64,000 bases of DNA, from positions 17,918-81,917 of the forward strand of contig NZ_LIUQ01000004.1 of assembly GCF_001276715.1 (NCBI RefSeq), written 5' to 3'. The stretch comes from Planktothricoides sp. SR001. Lineage in GTDB: Bacteria > Cyanobacteriota > Cyanobacteriia > Cyanobacteriales > Laspinemataceae. Of the stretch, positions 6,853 to 15,884 are shown piece by piece. Every line of letters starts with the position of its first letter. The stretch's first letter is position 1. Made by a program: the position numbers and the translations under genes. A model generated the notes under the pieces. That model was not told the origin of the DNA and made no database searches. It was given only the letters and a program-made list of their open reading frames with translations.

Positions 6853-8949
6853 TTAGTCAAAAACCGCTTTTATGGCTTTGGCGTAATCGGCTATGGCTAA
6901 ATCATATTTTTTTAAGTTTTTGTAGGCATCACCCCGGTTATTGTAAACATCAAAATTGGTCGGATCGAGTTCTATGGCCTTAGTGTAATCGACTATGGCT
7001 AAATCATATTTTTTTAAGTTTTTGTATGCATCACCCCGATTATAATAAGCCCAAGAATAGTTAGGATCAAGTTCTATGGCCTTGGTGTAATCGGGTATGG
7101 CTAAATCATATTTTTGTAACTCTTTGTAGGCATTACCCCGACTATTGTAAGCCCAAGAATAGTTAGGATCAAGTTCTATGGCCTTGGTGTAATCGGCTAT
7201 GGCTAAATCATATTTTTGTAAGTTATCGTAGGCCAAACCCCGATTATTGTAAGCCCAAGAATAGTTAGGATCAAGTTCTATTGCCTTGGTGTAATCGGCT
7301 ATGGCTAAATCATATTTTTGTAAGTTATCGTAGGCCAAACCTCGATTATTGTAAAGGAAAGAATAGTTAGGCTCCAGGTTGATAGTCTGGCTGTAATCAG
7401 CTATGGCTAAATCATATTTTTGTAAGTCTTTGTAGGCATTACCTCGATTATTGTAAGCCCAAGCAAAGTTCCGATCCAGTTCTACGGCTTTGTTGTAATC
7501 AGCTATAGCTAAATCATATTTTTGTAAGTTTTTGTAGGCATTACCCCGATTATTGTAAGCCCAAGCAAAGTTCGGATCCAGTTCTATGGCTTTGGTGTAA
7601 TCAGCTATGGCTAAATCATATTTTTTTAAGTCTTGGTAGGCATTACCCCGATTATTGTAAGCATTAACATAGTTCCGATCCAGTTCTATGGCTTTAGTGT
7701 AATCAGCTATGGCTAAATCATATTTTTGTAAATTATAGTAGGCATTACCCCGATTATTGTAAGCCCAAGCAAATTTAGGATCCAGTTCTACGGCTTTGGT
7801 GTAATCAGCTATGGCTAAATCATATTTTTGTGAGCAAAAATAGGCATTACCACGAAGATTGTAAGCCTCAGCATATTTGGAATTGAGTTCGATCGCTTTC
7901 GTGTAATTAGCGATCGCTGATTTATATTGTTTCAAGCCATAGTAGGAGTCACCCCCTTTAATGTAATCGGCTATAGCTAAATCATATTTTTTTAATTCTT
8001 TGTATGCCTTAGCCCGACTCTCGTAAGCATGAAAATAATTTTGCTCTAGTTTTATGACTTTGGTGTAATCAGCGATCGCTAAATCATATTTTTTTGATTC
8101 CAAGTAAAGTAGACCACGACTATTATAAGCCGCCGCATCTTGTGGATTTAGTTCGATTGCGTTGGTGTAATCAGCCATAGCTAAATCATATTTTTTTGAT
8201 GCTGAGTAAACCCAACCACGACCATTATAAGCCGCCGCATCTTGTGGGTTTATTTTGATCGCTTTGGTGTAATCAGCCAGCGCTAAATCATATTTTTTTG
8301 ATTCTGAGTAAACCCAACCACGACTATTATAAGCTGCCGCATCTTGTAAATTTAGTTCGATCACTTTTGTGTAATCAGCGATCGCTAAATCTAAACTATC
8401 TTTAGCTTTGTACAACCCATTCAACAACTGGTATGCCGAACCACGATTTTTATAAGCTGCCGGATCTTGTGGATTTAGTTCGATCGCTTTTGTGTAATCA
8501 GCGATCGCTTTTTCTAAATTATCTTTATTAATATTATACCGCGTATAGGCATTACCTCTAAGATTGTAATTCGCTGGATCTTGTGGATTTAGTTCGATCG
8601 CTTTTGTATAATCAGCGATCGCTTTTTCTGTGTTATCTAGAAAATAATGAGCCGTTCCCCGAAGGAGAAAAGCTTTGCCCATATTGGCATCGAGTTTTAT
8701 AGCTTCGTCCAATGATCCCAAAGCGGCGGCATAATCTTTTTCATGGAAAAAAGCGATTCCTTGACTGTAATAATCATTAGCAGTTTTCTTTTCTTGTTGT
8801 TTCAGATTCGCGTAAGTTTCTGGATTGATAAATATCTGAATGGGAATCCCTAAATTCCAGCTATTTTCTATGCCCTTTTCATCGCGATCGCCTTTTGCGT
8901 GAACCCCGACAATTTCCCCTCGGTGATTCAACACCGGCCCGCCATTCAT
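6853..8949 (-). CDS. TPR-repeat region of a split serine protease-like/TPR protein (3' part)
   Basis: 698 residues as drawn. After a short start (residues 1-50: GMNGGPVLNHRGEIVGVHAKG preceding an IFINPETY stretch), it consists almost entirely of about 18 tetratricopeptide repeats of 34 residues, consensus KKYDLAIADYTKAIELDPN then WAYNNRGNAY. TPRs form a protein-binding superhelix. The N-terminal piece is the end of a trypsin-like domain whose beginning is the ORF at 8977-9501. The two are in the same frame and separated only by a TGA at 8977-8979 plus 27 bases. The catalytic-serine motif GMSGGP reads GMNGGP. At DNA level the repeats are 102-base near-identical units, prone to recombination. 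If translated alone it lacks a signal peptide, so it is probably not functional as a secreted protein. Confidence 0.85.
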   Translation of the reverse strand: MNGGPVLNHRGEIVGVHAKGDRDEKGIENSWNLGIPIQIFINPETYANLKQQEKKTANDYYSQGIAFFHEKDYAAALGSLDEAIKLDANMGKAFLLRGTAHYFLDNTEKAIADYTKAIELNPQDPANYNLRGNAYTRYNINKDNLEKAIADYTKAIELNPQDPAAYKNRGSAYQLLNGLYKAKDSLDLAIADYTKVIELNLQDAAAYNSRGWVYSESKKYDLALADYTKAIKINPQDAAAYNGRGWVYSASKKYDLAMADYTNAIELNPQDAAAYNSRGLLYLESKKYDLAIADYTKVIKLEQNYFHAYESRAKAYKELKKYDLAIADYIKGGDSYYGLKQYKSAIANYTKAIELNSKYAEAYNLRGNAYFCSQKYDLAIADYTKAVELDPKFAWAYNNRGNAYYNLQKYDLAIADYTKAIELDRNYVNAYNNRGNAYQDLKKYDLAIADYTKAIELDPNFAWAYNNRGNAYKNLQKYDLAIADYNKAVELDRNFAWAYNNRGNAYKDLQKYDLAIADYSQTINLEPNYSFLYNNRGLAYDNLQKYDLAIADYTKAIELDPNYSWAYNNRGLAYDNLQKYDLAIADYTKAIELDPNYSWAYNSRGNAYKELQKYDLAIPDYTKAIELDPNYSWAYYNRGDAYKNLKKYDLAIVDYTKAIELDPTNFDVYNNRGDAYKNLKKYDLAIADYAKAIKAVFD

Positions 8950-8976
8950 ACCCGGTTGAGTATTCGCATCATAAAT

Positions 8977-9501
8977 TCAAATATAACCATTCTTCGGTTC
9001 CGGTACTCTACCAGTAATCTTGCCTGAATTAAATAACACCGTGCGATGCGAAATTGCTGCACTACTACCAGGAACACCGAGAACATAAATGCTGGTTGCT
9101 TCTACCACCTTTTCTGAATCGCCCAATTTCGCCACTGGGTAATTTTTATCACTGGTAAAAGTCAGCACCCCTAAATCCACATCCGCCACAGGTTTGGTGA
9201 TAGTATCTCCTTTCACCTGATAAGTTTCTTGGTCTGGAGTAATAATTAAACAATTCAAATCCTTCTTTTCCACCACATGATAGGCAGTCAGCACCGAATA
9301 AGTATTTCTTTCTCGCTTAACAATTGCCCCCGACCCGGCACCGCACCCATCAATAATCACCGTGAATTCCTTACCTTTTTTGGCGATCGCTTCCTGACCC
9401 AAAGGCAGATCAAGCCCATCATTTTTTACCACAGAACAGCCACCAATTCCGCCAATTACCAGGCAAGCAAAAACTATCCCCATTTTTTGCCATTTGATCA
9501 T
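8977..9501 (-). CDS. Trypsin-like serine protease domain, lipoprotein signal; 5' part of split protease-TPR gene
   Basis: 174 residues. N-terminal hydrophobic segment (residues 8-21) ends in IGGC with Cys22, a plausible lipobox; AGGAG precedes the ATG by 8 bases. The domain shows SGAIV, then the catalytic histidine in LTAYHVV (His75) and the aspartate in ADVDLGVLTF (Asp109), as in cyanobacterial HtrA/trypsin-like proteins fused to TPRs. The frame stops at TGA (8977-8979), just before IYDANTQPGMNGGPVL, which lies in the same frame and would carry the nucleophile. There the serine is replaced by asparagine (codon 186 of the joined frame). The domain is therefore both cut and catalytically altered. 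The intact ancestor was about 882 residues. Confidence 0.82.
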   Translation of the reverse strand: MIKWQKMGIVFACLVIGGIGGCSVVKNDGLDLPLGQEAIAKKGKEFTVIIDGCGAGSGAIVKRERNTYSVLTAYHVVEKKDLNCLIITPDQETYQVKGDTITKPVADVDLGVLTFTSDKNYPVAKLGDSEKVVEATSIYVLGVPGSSAAISHRTVLFNSGKITGRVPEPKNGYI

Positions 9502-9840
9502 TTTTATTGCTCCTGACTGCCGAAAATAACTGTTAAAACCGTTTTAAATGAACCATTGTCATTCCCGCGAAGTAATTCATAAATTATAGCAATTTTCTAC
9601 TGACTGAACCAGGGCGGTGTTGTATGACCGGATTACATTAGACAATTCAGAGCATTATTCGTTCAAAGCCGATTAGCGCTTGATCCTCATATATCCGCAA
9701 CGCGGGAACGGTTGGGGGTATCGATCCGTTATTTTGTCAGAGGTCTATTAAAAAAAGCGTCTAGGAGGTGAAAAATATTTTACTGAAAATAGCAAAAATT
9801 TTTGCCAGTAATCACGCACCCTACCGGCTAATTGCTAATT
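9502..9840. other. Gap upstream of the protease gene; partial repeats only
   Basis: Contains the promoter side of the protease-TPR gene (9502-9600) and no convincing gene. 9786-9827 (AAATAGCAAAAATTTTTGCC, ending ACGCACCCTACC) is a degenerate copy of the repeat at 10780-10846. An AGGAGGTG string at about 9764-9771 precedes a frame in the decayed DUF29 region that codes for nothing recognisable. Confidence 0.4.
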
Positions 9841-10094
9841 TTATTGCCAAAAATCATCATCTAATATTTCCTCAACGGCATAAGGACATTCTGGGGGAAA
9901 TAAATTCAAATATCCGGAGATCGCGCTTGCCCATATCTTCAATTTCTGCTAACAAATTTTCCCAATCCACCTTTTCATAATTGCGATTACCTACGGTAGG
10001 CTCCGCCAACGCGCAATAGTTTTAAAGTGGCTTCTATCCATTGCAAATAATCTTGGTCGTAAAGAGTTTTTTGCTTAACTTGAGATAATGTCAT
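9841..10094 (-). pseudogene. Decayed DUF29 gene (internal deletion plus 22-base insertion)
   Basis: Reverse strand from ATG 10094 reads an N-terminus like that of the intact neighbour (YDQDYLQWIEATLK, matching YEQDYLQWIEATLQ). It is then interrupted at 9988-10009 by a 22-base insert (TACCTACGGTAGGCTCCGCC, plus AA). After the insert it resumes with about 70 bases identical to the neighbour (coding LLAEIEDMGKRD). It then jumps directly to a DUF29-like C-terminus, YLNLFPPECPYAVEEILDDD, ending at TAA 9841-9843. About 80 central codons are missing. The insert falls between GCGAT and CGC of what is a HIP1 site in the intact copy. Not translatable as a whole. Confidence 0.8.
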
Positions 10095-10167
10095 AGTTCT
10101 ACCTGTGAAACATAATTTTATGACTACAGTAGATTAAGTGTGGTAGGGACACGGCTGGCCCAAGTCC

Positions 10168-10638
10168 CTACTCTGGCCAAAACTGGCGATCGAGTACATC
10201 AGCAATTTGATAGGGACAGTCTATGGGAAAGGTTTCCTGGGGTAATCCAGTTTCTAAATAAGCTTGTTCTCTAGCATCCTCATAACATCCAGAAAAAATG
10301 CTGTCAATATAGGCGATTAAACTGGGAGAATCTTTTAATAACTTGGCGATTCTTCTGCGATGTTCAGCAATACTTCCCGACCAGCTACCAGTTCTATGTT
10401 CCGGTTGAAATTGCCATTTTAACAGGTGCAATAAAACAATCACTAGATTACTTTCTAAGCTACGGCGATCGCGCTTGCCCATATCTTCAATTTCTGCTAA
10501 CAAATTTTCCCAATCCACCTTTTCATAATTGCGATCGCGCAATTGTTGTAAAGTGGCTTCTATCCATTGCAAATAATCTTGTTCGTAAAGATTATTTGTG
10601 TCCTTAATTTTTGCATAATCAGCTAAACTCTGTCTCAT
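10168..10638 (-). CDS. DUF29 domain-containing protein
   Basis: 156 residues, full length for the DUF29 family, which is multi-copy in cyanobacteria and of unknown biochemical role. Typical landmarks are YEQDYLQWIEATLQQLRDR, then WENLLAEIEDMGKRDRRSL, then HLLKWQFQPEHR and the C-terminal ETFPIDCPYQIADVLD. No signal peptide or membrane segment. A decayed paralogue lies 73 bases downstream (9841-10094), in the same orientation, and shares near-identical DNA in the first third, so the pair arose by tandem duplication. Start chosen at the first ATG (10638), which gives the standard family N-terminus. Confidence 0.85.
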   Translation of the reverse strand: MRQSLADYAKIKDTNNLYEQDYLQWIEATLQQLRDRNYEKVDWENLLAEIEDMGKRDRRSLESNLVIVLLHLLKWQFQPEHRTGSWSGSIAEHRRRIAKLLKDSPSLIAYIDSIFSGCYEDAREQAYLETGLPQETFPIDCPYQIADVLDRQFWPE

Positions 10639-10693
10639 TTTGATTTCTCCAAATGTTTTAATTTTTGCTCAAATTAAACGTTTTTTTTATAAT

Positions 10694-10846
10694 TTATACC
10701 AAATTATAAAATTTTTTCTACAATTCCGAGGTTTATTTGGGCGCAAGCATTTTAGTCAATTTTTTGCTGATTAATTCGGTGCGTTACGGCGGGAACGAAT
10801 ACTTTGCTAAAATAGCAAAAGTTTTCGCCCGCCTAACACACCCTAC
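10694..10846. repeat. Two dispersed repeats between acnB and DUF29 gene
   Basis: 10694-10744 is family F (TTATACCAAATTATAAAAT ... CTACAATTCCGAGG ... TTTGGGCGC). 10780-10846 is the palindromic repeat with GTGCGTTACGG at left and AACACACCCTAC at right, as at 3569-3633. No gene. Confidence 0.65.
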
Positions 10847-10864
10847 AGGCTACCAAATATCGGA

Positions 10865-13471
10865 TTACTTAGCGCCCACGGGGATGCCTAAAATATCTTC
10901 AATTTTGGGCATTTGTTCCAGAGGAATCACGCGACCTTCATCTTCAAAACCTGCAATTTGGTCAAAGTTGAGATAGCGATATAAATCGACCGCAAAGGGG
11001 TCAATTTTCTTGCCGACAATTTCCATATATTCCTCAACGGTGGGAATGCGTCCCAACAGGGCACAAACTGCCGCTAATTCGGCGGAACCAAGATAAACTT
11101 GTGCGCCTTTACCCATGCGATTATTGAAATTACGAGTAGAGGTAGAAAACACCGTTACCCCATCTTCAACTCGCGCTTGGTTGCCCATACAAAGGGAACA
11201 TCCGGGCATTTCGGTGCGGGCTCCGGCAGCGGCAAAAATGCCATACATTCCTTCTTCCCGCAGTTGTTTTTCATCCATGCGAGTGGGGGGACAAATCCAC
11301 AGGCGAACTTTCACCGGCCCTGCCCCTTCTAATACTTTGGCGGCAGCGCGATAATGGCCGATATTGGTCATACAAGAACCGATGAAAACTTCATGGATTG
11401 TATCACCGGCACATTCGGACATTAATTTAACGTTATCCGGGTCATTGGGTGCGGCAACAATTGGTTCTTTAATCTCGTTGAGATTGACTTCTAAAATTTC
11501 TGCATATTCCGCATCAGCGTCCGCCGACATTAATTCTGGATTGGCTAACCATTGTTCCATTTTAGCGACCCGGCGCATAATGGTTCGCCCATCTTGATAA
11601 CCACGTGCGACCATATTTTTTAATAGGGCAATGTTTGATCGCATATACTCAGAAACCGTCTCAGTACCTAACTTAATGGTAGACCCAGCGCAAGACCGTT
11701 CCGCCGTAGCATCGGTTAATTCAAAAGCTTGTTCAACTTTTAAATCTGGCAATCCTTCCATTTCCATAATGCGCCCGGAGAAAACATTTTTCTTATTCTG
11801 TTTCTCCACGGTTAATAAACCTTTTTGGATGGCTACATAAGGAATGGCATTGACAATATCCCGCAGGGTGACGCCCGGTTGCAGTTCACCCGTAAACCGG
11901 ACTAAGACCGATTCGGGCATATCCAAGGGCATCAACCCCAAGGCAGAGGCAAATGCCACCAACCCGGAACCTGCCGGGAAAGAAATTCCCAAGGGGAAAC
12001 GGGTGTGAGAGTCGCCTCCGGTGCCCACGGTATCGGGCAATAACATCCGGTTTAACCAGGAGTGAATGATGCCATCTCCCGGACGGAGGGCTACCCCACC
12101 GCGAGTGGAGAAGAAATCAGGCAATTCTTTATGGGTTTTGATATCCACCGGCTTGGGATAGGCAGCGGTGTGGCAGAAACTCTGCATGGTCAGGTCTGCG
12201 GAGAAACCGAGACAAGCGAGTTCTTTGAGTTCGTCGCGAGTCATCGGGCCGGTGGTGTCTTGAGATCCGACGGTGGTCATTATGGGTTCGCAGGAAGTGC
12301 CGGGACGAACTCCGGGCAGTCCGCAAGCTTTGCCCACCATTTTTTGCGCGAGGGTGAAGCCTTTGCCGGTGTCCGCAGGCAGGACGGGACGGATGAATAG
12401 GTTGCTGGGTTCTAAGCCCAAAGCGGCGCGGGTTTTGTCGGTGAGACTACGACCAATTAATAAAGGAATCCGACCGCCTGCGCGAACTTCGTCGGTGATG
12501 GTGTCTGGTTTGAGTTTGAAGGTGGAAATGACTTCGCCATTTTCGTTGGTGATTTCCCCTTTGTAGGGATGAATGGTGATGACCATGCCGGTTTCCATTT
12601 TGGTGACATCACATTCAATGGGTAGGGCGCCGGAGTCTTCAGCGGTGTTGAAGAAAATCGGCGCGATCGCACCTCCCAGGATATAGCCCCCGCCCCGTTT
12701 ATTGGGGACAAAGGGAATATCATCGCCAATATGCCACAACACGGAGTTAATGGCGGATTTGCGGGAAGAACCCGTCCCCACCACGTCTCCCACATAAGCG
12801 ACGGGATGGCCTTTTTTCTTTAATTCGGCGATCGTGGCTAGACCGTCGGGCATCCGGGATTCCAACATGGCCAAAGCGTGCAAGGGAATATCCGGTCGGG
12901 TGGTGGCGTGAGGGGCTGGGGATAGGTCGTCGGTGTTGGTTTCCCCAGGCACTTTAAACACGGTGACGGTAATGCTTTCCGCTAAGGGCGATCGGCTGGT
13001 GAACCATTCCGCCGCAGCCCACGCATCTACCACTTGTTTGGCGTAGGGGTTGGTTTGTGACAGTTCTAATACGTCGTTGAAAGCGTCGTAAACTAGGACT
13101 ATTTTGCTGAGGGCTTTGGCGGCGCTATTCGCCAAGGTTTCATCGGATACCTGTAATAAGTCAATCAGGGATTGGATATTGTAGCCACCAATCATAGTCC
13201 CCAGGAGTTCGATCGCTTCTAGGGGCGAAACCAGGGGGCTGGAAATTTCCCCTTTGGCAATGCCAGTCAGGAAGGAAGCTTTGACATAAGCTGCTTGGTC
13301 TACTCCAGGGGGAACGCGATCGCGCAACAGGTGCAGCGTAATATCTTCTTCCCCTGGGGGCGGATTTTTCAGGAGTTCACATAAATCGGCAGTTTGTTCC
13401 GCATTCAAAGGTAACGGCGGAATGCCTAAAGCTGCCCGTTGTGCAACCTGTTGACGATATGATTCCAACAT
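10865..13471 (-). CDS. acnB: Aconitate hydratase B (bifunctional aconitase/2-methylisocitrate dehydratase)
   Basis: Interconverts citrate and isocitrate through cis-aconitate in the TCA cycle, using a [4Fe-4S] cluster. 868 residues from [16 protein letters not shown], chosen over the ATG 15 bases upstream because it matches the AcnB N-terminus and has GGAGAG upstream. The domain order is the AcnB one: HEAT-like N-terminal domain, swivel domain ([20 protein letters not shown]), then the three cluster domains. Cluster cysteines are visible in [13 protein letters not shown] and [11 protein letters not shown]. The substrate segment [20 protein letters not shown] and the C-terminal YLNFDQ match the E. 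coli protein closely. Cyanobacteria normally use AcnB as their aconitase. No neighbouring operon partner; the upstream gap carries tandem repeats. Confidence 0.97.
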   Translation of the reverse strand: MLESYRQQVAQRAALGIPPLPLNAEQTADLCELLKNPPPGEEDITLHLLRDRVPPGVDQAAYVKASFLTGIAKGEISSPLVSPLEAIELLGTMIGGYNIQSLIDLLQVSDETLANSAAKALSKIVLVYDAFNDVLELSQTNPYAKQVVDAWAAAEWFTSRSPLAESITVTVFKVPGETNTDDLSPAPHATTRPDIPLHALAMLESRMPDGLATIAELKKKGHPVAYVGDVVGTGSSRKSAINSVLWHIGDDIPFVPNKRGGGYILGGAIAPIFFNTAEDSGALPIECDVTKMETGMVITIHPYKGEITNENGEVISTFKLKPDTITDEVRAGGRIPLLIGRSLTDKTRAALGLEPSNLFIRPVLPADTGKGFTLAQKMVGKACGLPGVRPGTSCEPIMTTVGSQDTTGPMTRDELKELACLGFSADLTMQSFCHTAAYPKPVDIKTHKELPDFFSTRGGVALRPGDGIIHSWLNRMLLPDTVGTGGDSHTRFPLGISFPAGSGLVAFASALGLMPLDMPESVLVRFTGELQPGVTLRDIVNAIPYVAIQKGLLTVEKQNKKNVFSGRIMEMEGLPDLKVEQAFELTDATAERSCAGSTIKLGTETVSEYMRSNIALLKNMVARGYQDGRTIMRRVAKMEQWLANPELMSADADAEYAEILEVNLNEIKEPIVAAPNDPDNVKLMSECAGDTIHEVFIGSCMTNIGHYRAAAKVLEGAGPVKVRLWICPPTRMDEKQLREEGMYGIFAAAGARTEMPGCSLCMGNQARVEDGVTVFSTSTRNFNNRMGKGAQVYLGSAELAAVCALLGRIPTVEEYMEIVGKKIDPFAVDLYRYLNFDQIAGFEDEGRVIPLEQMPKIEDILGIPVGAK

Positions 13472-14111
13472 AAAATAACTCTCCATTTCCGGGTCATTAA
13501 AGACTAATTTGATCGGTAGATCGAAAGCTGTTAGGGATGAGCGATCGGTGATTCGCCCTCTTGAATCAGGCTAGGGCGCTAACTACTGAACTTTATTCTT
13601 ATCTTGCATCATTCAGCCTTCATCCTTACAGTTTCTTAGGTTTAAGTTATCAGATTTCAACATTCTGCCTCGGTGATTTGTCCTTGGTGATTTGTCCTTG
13701 GTGATTTGTCCTTGGTGATTTGTCCTTGGTGATTTGTCCTTGAGAAAATAACCAATAACTAACAACCAATCACCAATAACTAATAAATAATCATTTTAAC
13801 GACGCCAAGTCAGCGATCGCCAATCGCCCCTAAGATTTAGTAACAGAGAAAACAAAACCAGAAACCGAGGGTCGATCGCCCTCTTGGTGGGGCGGGAGGG
13901 ATATGAAATTACTGAGAATGATTTTGATCGGTTGGGGTAAATTTGCTAAAACTTAACAAAAAATTGCTAATTTTTATCTTTTATTAAGAGATAATATGAA
14001 AAATTTTTTAAACTTTACACACAAGTCCGGGCACTGCCAATATTATTTGTGTGTTTGGATATCAGGGCATCGCAGGTTGTCAGTAAACAAAATGTTATTA
14101 GGTGGTTGTTA
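13472..14111. other. Divergent intergenic region between acnB and the PAS sensor
   Basis: About 640 bases with no gene. It holds both promoters, a 14-base tandem repeat (13668-13743), HIP1 sites, and an AT-rich stretch at 13950-14045 likely to hold the sensor's promoter. AGGTGG at about 14099-14104 is the ribosome binding site for the ATG at 14112. Confidence 0.5.
13668..13743. repeat. acnB: Tandem repeat, 14-base unit TCCTTGGTGATTTG
   Basis: Four exact copies plus degenerate first and last units. It lies about 200 bases upstream of acnB. No spacers, so not a CRISPR array. Confidence 0.9.
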
Positions 14112-15833
14112 ATGTTTTCTAAAAACCAAGATAATTTCGGATGGATGTCCAAAGATTTTCAGACCAGAGTTAAACGGGAATTCCGCAAAGGAAATCATCT
14201 TCGTAAATTAGCCAAGACCAGTAAAAGTTTTATTGGTGAAACATCTATACAACATAAGCAAGACAAATTACAGGAAGAATTCTGTGTGGCAGGAAACAAA
14301 GAAGGTGGATCGATAAACCCACCATTAGAGTTATCATTATCGCTGCCAGGGTCATTGGAGGCGATCGCCGCTGCCATGCCGGTTGCTTTGCTGATTAGTC
14401 GAGTGGCGGATGGGGTGATTTTATTCGCTAATTGCCATTACTGTGAGCAGTTTAATTCCTGTCCCGGAGAAATATTGGGGCTTCACCTCTGGGAGATTTA
14501 TCCTGATGCTCAAATTTATCAAAAATGGCAAGCTATCCTGACAACAAAAGGTGAAGTGACTGATTATGAAATAGAAGTCCAGAAAGCGGATGGAACTTCT
14601 AAATGGGTGGCAATGTCGGCAAAACTTCTCAGTTTTGAGGGCGATCGCTTCTTACTGATGACATTTAGCCCGGTCAAAATCAATCGGGAATCAGAGCAGA
14701 CTCTGCAAACTTTAGTAAAGAGAACCGCTTCAGTTATTGGCACGGCTTTTTTCTCCGAATGTGTTCGTTATTTAAGCGAAGTTTTCGGTCTGCGATATGT
14801 AATGATTTCTGAGTTAATTGGCAAAAAGCAAGATCAGTTACAGGTACTTGCTTTTAGCGAACATGGACAAATACAATCAAAATTTACATACCCGATTGCC
14901 GAAACCCCTTGTGAAATGACCCTGAAAATCGGTGAGTTTATTTGTACGGAAGAAGTCAGGGAAAAATTTCCTCAACTTCAGAGTATGCAACAATGGGTCG
15001 GGTCTTCAAGTTATCACGGAATTGCCTTACTCGATAGCAGCAAAAAAACCATCGGGGTGATGTCGATTTTGGATGATAAAGTTTTCTCATTGAATCCCCG
15101 ATCGCACTCCATTTTAAAACTATTCGCCGCCCGAACTGCTGCTGAATTGGAACGACACCAAGTAGCCAAAGTCCAGATGGAAAATGAGGCTAGGTTACAT
15201 CTGGCTTTGAAAGCAGCCCATAAGGGAGTTTGGGATTGGGATTTGGCTACGGGGATGATTAGTTGGTCGAAAGAAGTAGCCGGAATTTTGGGATTTCCCC
15301 TGCATCTGAGCCAAGGGTCTGCCAGCATTTTTCTGCAAAGGATTCATCCAGAAGATCGCCCGCAGGTAGAACAGGCGATCGCCTGCGCGATTTCCGAAGG
15401 TACAGAATACCATGTAGAATATCGCATTATTCATGCCTCAACCGGCCAAATCCGTTGGATTGCTTGTGATGCCAACATTGTTTGTGAATTGAGCGATCGC
15501 GATGCCCGCATTATGGGGACGATTGCGGATATTTCCGATCGCAAACAAACGGAATCCGCGTTGATTCAATCTGAAGCCAACTTAAGAGCTATTTTTGATT
15601 CTTCAGTTCAAGGAATTTTACTAATTGACCGATGCTATAAAATTCAAGCATTCAACCCCGCAGCCAGTCAGATTATTCAAGGGATTTGGCAAAAAGAAAT
15701 TCATCAGGTTGATTCTATAATTTTTTGCTTAAAAAATGATCTAATTTTGGACGATTTTGCTCAATATTTTGCCGATGCTTTAGAAGGAAAATTTTTAGAA
15801 AAAGAAAAAAATATTCAAGGAATAAACCGATAA
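14112..15833 (+). CDS. PAS/GAF sensor, 5' part of a split signalling gene
   Basis: 573 residues from ATG 14112 (AGGTGG 8 bases upstream). Order: short basic N-terminus; PAS (about 95-200, with ADGTSKWVAMSAKLL); GAF (about 210-360, LRYVMISELIGKKQDQ then IGVMSILDD); PAS (about 370-490, HKGVWDWDLATGMISW, ending ADISDRKQTE); and the first half of another PAS (IRAFNP-like region LLIDRCYKIQAFNPAAS). The frame ends in TAA at 15831-15833 in the middle of that PAS. The following codons in the same frame (EYWFKINYHPVYDKKSQV) are exactly the missing second half. This is therefore one gene of about 1,310 codons interrupted by one stop; see 15885-18050 for the output part. No transmembrane segment is visible, so it is cytosolic. 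Confidence 0.85.
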   Translation: MFSKNQDNFGWMSKDFQTRVKREFRKGNHLRKLAKTSKSFIGETSIQHKQDKLQEEFCVAGNKEGGSINPPLELSLSLPGSLEAIAAAMPVALLISRVADGVILFANCHYCEQFNSCPGEILGLHLWEIYPDAQIYQKWQAILTTKGEVTDYEIEVQKADGTSKWVAMSAKLLSFEGDRFLLMTFSPVKINRESEQTLQTLVKRTASVIGTAFFSECVRYLSEVFGLRYVMISELIGKKQDQLQVLAFSEHGQIQSKFTYPIAETPCEMTLKIGEFICTEEVREKFPQLQSMQQWVGSSSYHGIALLDSSKKTIGVMSILDDKVFSLNPRSHSILKLFAARTAAELERHQVAKVQMENEARLHLALKAAHKGVWDWDLATGMISWSKEVAGILGFPLHLSQGSASIFLQRIHPEDRPQVEQAIACAISEGTEYHVEYRIIHASTGQIRWIACDANIVCELSDRDARIMGTIADISDRKQTESALIQSEANLRAIFDSSVQGILLIDRCYKIQAFNPAASQIIQGIWQKEIHQVDSIIFCLKNDLILDDFAQYFADALEGKFLEKEKNIQGINR

Positions 15834-15884
15834 GAGTATTGGTTTAAAATAAACTATCATCCGGTTTATGATAAAAAGAGTCAG

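Noticed and set aside
8977..8979. Programmed read-through or selenocysteine at the TGA
   Set aside because: No selenocysteine insertion structure is seen, other genes in the window carry TAA breaks, and the active-site serine is also lost.
12062..12795. Long frames antisense or out of phase within acnB
   Set aside because: Shadows of the conserved acnB coding sequence.
13668..13743. CRISPR array
   Set aside because: Units are directly adjacent with no spacers and no cas genes are in the window; the same holds for the other tandem repeats.
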